From the NCBI GenBank assembly GCA_015178975.1, contig WHVD01000126.1:1-64000 (forward strand): 64,000 bases of DNA, given 5' to 3'. Below, piece by piece: positions 56,064 to 64,000 of this stretch. Origin of the DNA: Hysterangium stoloniferum (taxonomy: Eukaryota; Basidiomycota; Agaricomycetes; Hysterangiales; Hysterangiaceae). A program made the position numbers and the translations under genes. Position 1 is the first letter of the stretch; each line of letters starts with the position of its first letter. The notes under the pieces are model-generated. The model worked only from the letters and a program-made list of their open reading frames with translations, searched no databases and had not been told where the DNA came from.

Positions 56064-57011
56064 ATGGACACCAAACGCACGCTCCAGCGACCTGTGACTG
56101 AATCCACCTCGATCCTTTCTCTGCTTCCAGTCGAGATCGTGAGGGAGATCCTCGAGGTGTCTGCGCGGGATAGCGGTCAGACGGCGGCAAGACTCGTTCA
56201 AGTCTCGAGCCTTGTTCGTTGTTGGATCTTACCTATTCTCTATGAAACTATCATTATAGAGAATGCGAGGCAGTGTATACAGATATGGGGGAATTTTTTG
56301 AGAGACGAGGCTAGGCCCGATGCAGTGCCGTTAAGCTCGCTCGTGCGGAATATCGGTCTTCACGCATCGCGAACACTCGAGACACGGGAGTGGCTCTTTG
56401 GCGTGTTTAATGACGCAGGCATTCCAATGTCTCTGGCAGAAGAAGTTACTGTCACCTCGCTCCTGCATTCGTTCACAAACGCTCGGAACATGTACATCAA
56501 CACCGCATTGGCATGTTTTGATCTTTCGAGCCCGGGACATCACCCCCTCGCCCAATTAACACAGCTGCATTGTGGGTCCTGGGATAGCTGGCTTGGTTTC
56601 AGCAGTAACCTTGACACATTCCCCGCTCTTACCCACCTTCGGGTGGATATCATATATAATACTGGGCTTAGCCGATCATGGACAGCTCTCCAGGCACCCT
56701 CCCGACATCTTCCAAACCTCACGCATCTCGCGTTTGGCATGGACAGTCGCTGCAAGGCGCCAGAATTGCGCGCCACGGCAGTGTTTGTTCGCGATATTTT
56801 GGCTAGGCCAGGAATGGTGATGGTAATTGTGACCGCGTGGTTTTCCTGGTCGAAGAAGAGAGTTGTAGAGGTATTCTCGGGCTTAGACGACCCTAGGCTA
56901 TTTATCATACATGATCCGGGCGCCCCCAACGAGCAATCATCCGTAGTAGAGTGGGAAGCTCAAGCACGGGGGCAGAAGTGTATGTGGGAGGTCCCGTTGA
57001 GATCTAGTTAA
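56064..57011 (+). CDS. F-box protein
   Basis: An intron-less ORF of 315 residues; I chose the ATG at 56064 (MDTKRTLQRPVTE) because it is the first in frame just before the F-box. The F-box is ILSLLPVEIVREILEVSA, followed by ARLVQVSSLVRCWILPILYETIII, the usual hand-over to a C-terminal substrate region with leucine-rich strands (FPALTHLRVDI, LPNLTHLAFGMD). F-box proteins recruit targets to SCF ubiquitin ligases through Skp1. This type belongs to the large, fast-evolving F-box families of mushrooms, and its target is unknown. Confidence 0.8.
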   Translation: MDTKRTLQRPVTESTSILSLLPVEIVREILEVSARDSGQTAARLVQVSSLVRCWILPILYETIIIENARQCIQIWGNFLRDEARPDAVPLSSLVRNIGLHASRTLETREWLFGVFNDAGIPMSLAEEVTVTSLLHSFTNARNMYINTALACFDLSSPGHHPLAQLTQLHCGSWDSWLGFSSNLDTFPALTHLRVDIIYNTGLSRSWTALQAPSRHLPNLTHLAFGMDSRCKAPELRATAVFVRDILARPGMVMVIVTAWFSWSKKRVVEVFSGLDDPRLFIIHDPGAPNEQSSVVEWEAQARGQKCMWEVPLRSS

Positions 57012-57620
57012 CACGTTCCCTTGATGATATAGATAGATTTGCCCCTGTCTTCTTATGATTGACCATACAGCTTCTCTATAACATGTACTTTTAGTAGCTA
57101 TGACAACACTTCAAAGGTCAATAAACATGATCTTGTTGAAGGCAACCCTGTCCCGAATATCAGCATGAGACGATGTCGAGCTGCCAGTAGTAGCCATAGA
57201 CTTGACCAAACTTAAAACAATCCATTCCAATAGTCCTGTCCTTGAAAGAAATAACAAGCCCTGACTCAATTGAAGTGGGGCTAAACCCAAAAACATTTCA
57301 ATGAAATTTGACCATGCGAATGACATGAAACAGAGTGACAGCGGGTATAGACACAACCTCCTTTTCCCAACTACCTATAAACGACTTAACAACACAGCAA
57401 ACGAGCGAGATCTAGAGTGAAATAAATGAGTGTGAGCGGCGTAGAGCCTCCGAGAAGCAGAATATCTTGGAAAAGATTGATGAAATATTGGGGGGGTTAT
57501 CAGGGGCATGGCTCTTCTTCCGGGCCTAGAAACCGGCTTCTAGCCTGGGAATAAAAATCTACAGGCAAAAACAACTGCATTCAAGCAGTTGCTGGGAGGA
57601 TGAGCTGTTCAATATGACAA
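57012..57620. other. Intergenic between F-box and secreted-protein genes
   Basis: About 600 bp where the two genes converge. One minus-strand frame (57111-57356) lacks recognisable motifs. No repeat or RNA gene is seen. Confidence 0.4.
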
Positions 57621-58468
57621 CTAGTGCCTGCAGCAACGGCTCCCTTGACGGTATAGTTCTACAATACCACGGTCAGAAAGTATAGAGAGGAATACCGGAA
57701 CATTATTGACCTCGAAACCGTTGGATGCAACCTTCTCGCACCAAGTGATAGCTGGACTAGACGCCGCTGTAATAACGAGATCGCTAAATTGCACCTCAAA
57801 ATCGTGCGGAGCATTATTGAGCTCTGCGATTGCATCATTAATAGGAATATGATCAATTTTGAAATTGAGGTAAACTTACGGATGGCAAAAATGGCGCGGT
57901 TCATTGTAGCTCCCCAGACGTGAAGTCTGGTGTTTTCCTCATCCCCGCGTGTGAAAGTTGCTGACCAGATTCCAAAAGCAATTCGATTGAAGGAAAATTG
58001 TACCACGTCTCCGGGAGAGACAGTGAGGGGTTCTCCGCTGGAGAGGATGGAGTCGCCATAGAAGCTGGATATTGTCAGGACCGTGTATGCCTATAAATGC
58101 TATACTCACATATTTTGCAGGCTTAATGCGCCGGAGCTGGAAATGAATTGAATTGAAGAACCGATGACATAAGCGCCGAGAAACTCACCTGCCAGTCAAT
58201 TGTGCTTGAAGCGCACCATTAGGACCTTGGAGACCTGGCCATAAGAAGGCAGCGCCATCTTCCTGAGGAAGATTTGGAACAACAAACTTCCCTGGAAAGA
58301 CATGTCGGGTTGAATCCGAGGATAGAGACTCGGCAACCTACCAGACATCTGAGTGAATTCAACGCCATTCCACTCCACTGTAAACCACCGTGAAGTAGTA
58401 GTACTAACGGGTGCAGCGGTGGAGAGCACTGCGGTAAGGAGCACGTAAAGACAGACAAAGTGGAACAT
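57621..58468 (-). CDS. Secreted protein, probably concanavalin-like beta-sandwich, function unknown
   Basis: The start is ATG at 58468, with a clear signal peptide (MFHFVCLYVLLTAVLSTAAP). The mature part reads WFTVEWNGVEFTQMS, then KFVVPNLPQEDGAAFLWPGLQGPNG, SILSSGEPLTVSPGDVVQFSF, WSATFTRGDEENTRLHVWG, MNRAIFAI, AELNNAPHDFEVQFSDLVI and WCEKVASNGFEVNN, ending VELYRQGSRC (stop 57621-57623). The run FLWPGL, later a beta-rich core and an NRAIFAIELN-like strand, is shared with many secreted mushroom proteins of the concanavalin-like fold. No catalytic residues can be assigned. Introns are short GT-AG. It diverges from RKI1 by 226 bp. Confidence 0.65.
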
Positions 58469-58694
58469 GGGATGAGAGCTCGTGGAGACCCAAAATAATG
58501 AGACCAAACTAAAATTTCATGTGGAACAAGGGGTTGATTGATTAGATAAGAGAGATAGCGTAAGCACCCAGGATGAGATGCAATTTGGCTGTGCGTCTCA
58601 ATCTTCTTTACATTACTTTCGGCTTTCTTTCTCTTACAGGCTTGCTCTGTCTCCTTCACCTCCATTAATAGTCCTGCCGTTTGCAATACGTTCG

Positions 58695-59999
58695 ATGACG
58701 ACTAACCTAGGGGCATCGACTGGAGCCAAGTCTGTCGATCTGGCGAAACGCCTGGCCGCATTTGCAGCGGTAGATCGGCATATCTTACCCCAACACAAGG
58801 TCTGTCCTGGAGCACATGTTCCTTTATGATCTCTAATTTCACCCCAATTATTTTACTCTTTGCAGGTCATCGGCATCGGATCAGGTGAATGAAGGAGCAT
58901 GGCCATGGCGTTGCTTAGTCGACATTGCTGAACCGACTTGCCAGGCTCCACCGTTCCCTTCGTCGTCGAGCGTATTATTGCACAAGGCAACGATCTCAAT
59001 GCACACCGTGTTTTTATTCCCACCGGTACGCGATATTCCCACGCGTACAGATCCGCTGGAATTTATTCCATCTTTTGTCTACCAGGCTTCCAATCGAAAG
59101 AGCTCATTGTCAAAGGGGGTCTCTCGCTGGGTGACGTGGACCAGTATCCCGACATCGACGTTACTATAGACGGCGCCGATGAGTAAGTGTAATTTCAGCC
59201 TATCGGGGACTGACTGGAGCCGTGCTCGCTTCGTAGAGTTGATGAAGCTTTAAATTGCATTAAAGGCGGGGGTGCATGCCAGCTGCGAGAGAAGGTCCTC
59301 GCGGAAGCTGCGAAAACGTTCGTCTGATCGCCGGCTAGTTTTGTGACCCACCTTAGTCGCACGTGCAGATGGATCATCGTCGCAGATTACCGAAAAAACT
59401 CTAAAATTCTTGGTACAACTGTTAGTATCGCTTTATTATTTCTAATGAATTTCTACTGAATTTTGCCATATGTAACGATAAAAACAACAGTACAAACAGG
59501 GCGTACCAATTGAAGTCACACCCTTCGCCTATGCAAGGCTGCTACAAAATCTACAGCGTCTTGGATCCGTACGTGCTATTGTCACACTAGCATTTCGTAC
59601 ATTCATTGTTGTGATTGGAATGTAGACTTCTCCTGCTCTCCGTATGGCAGTGCGAAAAGCCGGTCCTGTCGTGTCTGATAATGGTAATTTTGTAATCGAC
59701 GCCCCCTTCTCTGAAGACATTCTCAAAGAGCCGTATGAGGTGGGTATTGGCTCCCTCTAATACAATACTCATCGACAATGACTTTCCGATAGCTTCTCAA
59801 GCGGATCAAAATGCTCACTGGTGTCGTCGAGGTGGGACTGTTCTGTGGGATGGCAAAAGCGGCCTATTTCGGGAATGACGTTCGTTTCCCCTGTACCGAA
59901 TTTTCTTTTGCTTGCTCAGGTGGATTTTTTCAGGATGGATCTGTTTCAATCCGTCTCGCAGATGGTACATCTGAAATTCTTGACGCGGGACATGAATGA
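58695..59999 (+). CDS. RKI1: Ribose-5-phosphate isomerase (pentose phosphate pathway)
   Basis: Interconverts ribose 5-phosphate and ribulose 5-phosphate in the cytosol. The start is ATG at 58695 (MTTNLGASTGAKSVDLAKRL). About eight short introns split it. Motifs in order: VIGIGSGSTVPFVVERI, the substrate loop region, FQSKELIVKGGLSLGDVDQ, DVTIDGADEVDEALNCIKGG, the lid GACQLREKVLAEAAKT, IIVADYRKNSKILG, GVPIEVTPFAYARLL, DNGNFVIDAPF and GVVEVGLFCGMAKAAYFGN, ending EILDAGHE (TGA 59997-59999). The catalytic Asp, Asp and Glu/Lys environment of the RpiA family is present. One donor at 59317 lies inside the codon for Thr (AAAAC|GTTCGT), which keeps WIIVADY in frame. Confidence 0.94.
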
Positions 60000-61578
60000 A
60001 CTTTAAGGAATGAGACCTCCTCGACGAAGATTGCTTTTTCTTGGTAATTCTGTGGCCTGATATAGCCCGGACGAACGAATATGAATTGTGGAAAAAAGTA
60101 GGAAAATGAAATATTAGACTCACGGTTGGGACATTTTCTTGCTGCTTTCTTGATGTGATGGATATTTATGTATTGTGCATTGTAGTAAGATAACTGAAGT
60201 GATAGTAATGTGCTGCTTTTAGTCGCACAATGTACCTTTTTTGGAAAAGTATCGGTATGCTAGGTCTGTGATTACATATTATATATGCTCGCCACCAATC
60301 AATGTTCGAATGCTTCAATTCTGGTGTTTCCCTGAAGGTTTCGAAAACTCTATCATTATCAAAGCGCATACAATACCGCCACAGCTAACGTTCGTTATGA
60401 GTTCTTACCCACAGATTCAAGCAGATTATATTGCAAGTCCTCTCGTGTTTTTTGGAGCCGGCACGAACACGCCACCGGAGGGCAATATTCGTAATTGGTT
60501 AGGTCTGCTGGTTGAGGCTATTCGAACAAGACGGAATGGGGCTCAAGGTTTGTATACAAACAGAAGACAGGAAGGATGCGGCTTGGAGGGCTTTGATATA
60601 AATATGGGCTTTCATCTCGATGCATCTAGTCTAACCTCGGGAGGGTGACGAAGCCGAAGACGACTTCACGATAAACCAGATTGGGAAACACCAAAATTGA
60701 AGAACAGTGGATGACAGGTGGTTGGTGCTTTGTGCTTTGTGTCTCCCAGCAGCTACCGTGTCCCGTGGAGCGGCGAGCGCGGGAAGAGTGACGCCTTTGC
60801 TCTTCCGCTCAACATGACAGATACCAGCACTCAACACAATACCGGATATTCAGCACTATGTCTGGCGCTCAGACACTCGACACTGGTATGCCAGGCACTA
60901 ACACTAGTATGCCAGACACTCAACACCAACTTGGGGAAAAGATTATGATATTTGTATGTCCATGTAATGCTATCCATTCCAACTCTCCAGAGTGGTGCTA
61001 GAAGCATCCAACGACCTCTATATCTCCTGGTTGCACATGTTGCTTCACTACCCTACCCTGGTCAAATATTTGGTCCTGGTAGTGATTGGTTGTGGGCCGG
61101 CCCGAGCCAGCCGTCAAAAGCCCGAGCTGGGCCGCCAGGTCGTGGCTTGCTAGTTGTCCCACATGGTAGGGACAGGGTGCCGCATGGTAAAGTAATGATA
61201 TGTTGGTAACCATAAATTATATATTTACATAGTAATAAAGCTGAGTTCGCGATGGAAATTCGGATAAGTTATTCGGTATCCACGCGACTCACAGAGCCCC
61301 TTAAGTTTGGACTTTTCGGCGGAAACAGACTTGCAGGATGATCTTCTATATACATTTTGGCGGACTCCGCCAGTGCGAGACGGGTGCAGATGCCGCTTCA
61401 TCCTCCTACACAGGTGGGCTTGGGCTTATGACATCTCAACTTCATACCACTCGTACATTAGCCAATCGGCATTTCATTATATGCACTCGGTTTCGGGGGG
61501 GGTCGGGTTAGTGATAAATTAAGAATATAATCTCGACGTGTTCTCATCCTGCATCAGGAAAGTGGAAGATCAGTAAGT
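60000..61578. other. Gene-poor stretch with short repeats
   Basis: No supported gene. At 60861-60925 the words CACTCGACACTGGTATGCCAG and ACTAACACTAGTATGCCAG form an imperfect tandem. At 61096-61136 a G+C-rich, partly palindromic block (GGGCCGGCCCGAGCC, CCCGAGCTGGGCC) looks like part of a dispersed repeat. A small ORF from ATG 60397 (MSSYPQIQADYIASPL) has no recognisable family. Confidence 0.4.
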
Positions 61579-61584
61579 ATGGTG

Positions 61585-62025
61585 TCTATATTGTCTAGGC
61601 TAGCTCGGCTAGACACGGCTAGACACACTACTTTCGCGAGATCAGTCGGCATAACAGCTTATTATAGATCTAGGGAGGCTAGGAGTCTACATAATGGATG
61701 TAGACATTCCCAAATCCCTGATGTGCGCTGCATTGTCAAGCCCGCTATTCTTAGCACCGCTGCATTCCCACTATTTAGCCCGGCCACGCTTCAAGGATTA
61801 GGCGATGCGTGGGGATTGAGTGTATTTGCCTTTGTTACTTTCGTTTGTATGCCTATTCCGCTTTTGTTCTTGGTGCATCACGGTATATCTGCTAGCCGAC
61901 TCTTTTGCAAAGTAGGTGATATGTTTCGCAGAGATACGGCCGATGGCTTTGTTATAAGAGTAACTATGCACTTCAGACGCCGGATTCGAGTCCTCCGTCC
62001 CCCATTATTCACAAGAAGGGACTAG
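61585..62025 (+). pseudogene. Probable relic of an MFS transporter C-terminus
   Basis: Within this frame, ILSTAAFPLFSPATLQGLGDAW, then SVFAFVTFVCMPIPLLFLVHHG (about 61740-61890), resemble the last two helices of fungal multidrug-type MFS transporters, which typically read AAFPLF, LG-W, LLAF and PIPFLFYKYG. The upstream text is not transporter-like and the downstream part is unrelated and basic. No other MFS exon is visible nearby. It is most likely a fragment left by rearrangement. Confidence 0.45.
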
Positions 62026-64000
62026 AAAGGGAGTTTGAGCAGGAAGTTCGAGCTATTAGTTATATAACATAGAATTTGTCGTCAATATAGTCTTGAAATC
62101 AAGGGTGGTGTATATTTGTTTTCGTTCTGGAAAGGATATGTATACGTGTGACAGCTTGTCCGATTTTTTTGCAAAGTGAACGCGGGCTTCTACGTACAGC
62201 CTTTATGTAGTTATCTTTGTATGAATATTTATAAATGTGTCAGTAAAAATAAATTTGACATTTTCTTTACCTACGAAGCCATAACACAATTTATAATGCA
62301 TAGAAAAAAAAAAAAAAACACGTTTGAGCTGGTTGAGGTCGAAATAGCCGCCCATGGCTGTTATTTGGCTGCCAGCGCTAACGCAGTCGGCTCTTCCCAG
62401 ACCTTGGATCGGACGGCAATACTATCCAGGACTACCCTTCAGAGTTCAAAGAGGACCGATAGAACGGCGTCGGACGAGCGTCCATCTATGTTACGCGAAC
62501 CACAGCCGACCACTCCCTTTTATACCATATCCTAGACTTCTGGACGAATATTTTGATAAGATTGCTACAAGGAAAGCACCACATTTAACTGTGTAGTACT
62601 GTCGGTGACAGCATTGTCTGGTGCAACAATTTTCCAATTTCTCTCCTAAGTTGGCATGCAATTAGGCATGTAATACTTACTATACTTACTTTTTTTTTCA
62701 TTGGGGCCTGGCCCTATATAAGACGGTGCATATATCTGGTCGCACTGTTTTCTTTATTTCGATCTCTGCATCCGCTGTAATACTAGTGCTATGGCCACCA
62801 GCACTGGAGTATGAATCAGGGTGCATAGCCTTTTATTTATTATTTGGGACTTCATGTGATTCCACAAATAGTTCAATAATATATTTCATAATCGGATTAA
62901 TCAGGTAATATTAATCGGTATTTTCGTCAGTGCGACTGAAATAGAACACAACAAATGATATAAATCACAAGGGATTTCAGACTATGGAATTGGCCTGGCT
63001 TTTATGCTGTGGTATATATATATATAGACTGCTCTAAATTCGTCCAGACCTGCAAATATAGAAGTGAGATAATACGTCACTAAAACGTTTCGTGTAATGA
63101 TCAACACAGAGGCGTTGCCATCGGCGACCTGCGACCATCACACCCATCCAGATTCTGAGGTGCACCATCCCTCGGGAAGCCACGATCAGTGATGGAAGTC
63201 GGTACGATGGGCAGACTAAGAAAGGTTCAGGGCGCCGTTGTCCTGGGGACCCACTATGCACACACGTCGCGGTCCTGCCAGAAGCCGATGACGAAGAGAA
63301 GGAAGAACACCATTAGAGCCGATGGACGGAGATGGACGCAGGTCATTAATCAGAGGTTATGTCCAATGATCGCGAGCCCTCAAACCGAGAGTCCGGGCCA
63401 GTACATGAGGTGAACACGTATACCCTCGATTCGAAGATCAATGCATCTATCGTTTCTCTCAAGCTACTGGACTGTGTGTTTGGGAGATGTAGACGTCGTC
63501 CATGAGGCCGAAGCTGATCAGAGGTCGACGTGCATGACCCGAAGGCGAAGAAAGCGACAGACGATTTTCGAGCCTGATGCATGGCGGTAGCCACTGATAC
63601 CACCGACTCAGAGAGCTGCTCGACTGAAAAAACAACGTAAAGCTTTGAAGATATTGTCTAGATGGCACTTTTAGTCTGAGAATGTGAAGATGTATTTTAA
63701 CTTGAAAATGTCACGCTGTGGAGATGGAGACCTACTACTACCACACGAATGATCATGCTTAGCCGTCAGCAAGTACATGCAAGGTGTAAGTTGAAAAAAG
63801 GATAATCTCGTGACTTAAATTATCATCTAGCCAGGGGTATTTCAACACGAAATCAAGCCATACTGGGGATGATAAATATTCACCTCACTAGCATATCACT
63901 GGGGCTCCTTTTAGCTGAAGGCCCAATATCCCTGCGGAATACAAGTACTTAGACTAATGCTGTGCGCTGGGTGCTAATAGTAGTCAGGGGACCATCAAAC
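62026..64000. other. Gene-poor right end
   Basis: Short frames only, for example plus 62176-62535 and opposite-strand pairs at 63189-63603, none with a recognisable domain or intron set. There is an A run at about 62303-62320, a T run near 62690 and a TATATA stretch at 63011-63022. A stretch with CCTATATAAGACGG (62712-62725) looks like a TATA box but has no clear gene after it. A gene continuing beyond 64000 cannot be judged. Confidence 0.4.

Noticed and set aside
61915..62010. Possible tRNA suggested by GGATTCGAGTCCT
   Set aside because: The five bases on each side of the T loop do not pair and no acceptor stem is found.

Overview
This 64 kb window is nuclear DNA of a filamentous basidiomycete, almost certainly an Agaricomycete. 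The evidence is genes cut by many 45-70 bp GT-AG introns, tiny exons, closely packed divergent gene pairs, a Ty3/gypsy chromovirus, a Tc1-like transposase and a WOPR-type fungal transcription factor. The order cannot be fixed from sequence alone. All gene models were read by eye from splice signals and conserved protein blocks. Without transcript data, small boundary errors are possible.

Layout. (1) 1-7920: a nested transposon. A Ty3/gypsy chromovirus (minus strand; right LTR 6511-6883, left LTR cut by the window edge) sits inside a Tc1-like transposase gene whose outer terminus is at 7920. (2) 7921-12345: a gene-poor repeat graveyard with a well-preserved solo LTR (8088-8807, GACAT target duplication), diverged tandem repeats and LTR relics. 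(3) 12346-16111: an Elongin-A homologue, an F-box-like gene or relic, and a Gti1/Pac2 (WOPR) regulator. (4) 16281-32387: a dense housekeeping block rich in translation and ribosome-assembly genes: a cwf18/CCDC12 splicing factor, GUF1 (mitochondrial EF4/LepA), eIF2B-beta, BRX1, ADE4, a TLC-domain membrane protein, a probable URI/Bud27-like protein and PNO1. A duplicated, decayed copy of the GUF1 3' end lies against the eIF2B-beta terminus. (5) 33951-43197: an FAD monooxygenase, GPI mannosyltransferase III, phosphopantetheine adenylyltransferase and a LIM-domain protein. (6) 44173-55078: a SAC-domain phosphoinositide phosphatase diverging from three head-to-tail annexin units. (7) 56064-59999: an F-box protein, a secreted beta-sandwich-type protein and ribose-5-phosphate isomerase. 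(8) 60000-64000: gene-poor, with a probable MFS transporter relic.

The most unusual points are these. The annexin array has seven consecutive symmetric phase-2 exons in its first unit, and its third unit has no start codon of its own but can be spliced in frame to the second through a 33 bp cassette exon. The ADE4 start codon appears to be assembled across an intron (A|TG). Three probable GC-AG introns lie in GUF1 and BRX1. The chromovirus shows perfect identity over the 130 bp of LTR that can be compared, yet its pol carries at least seven frame changes.
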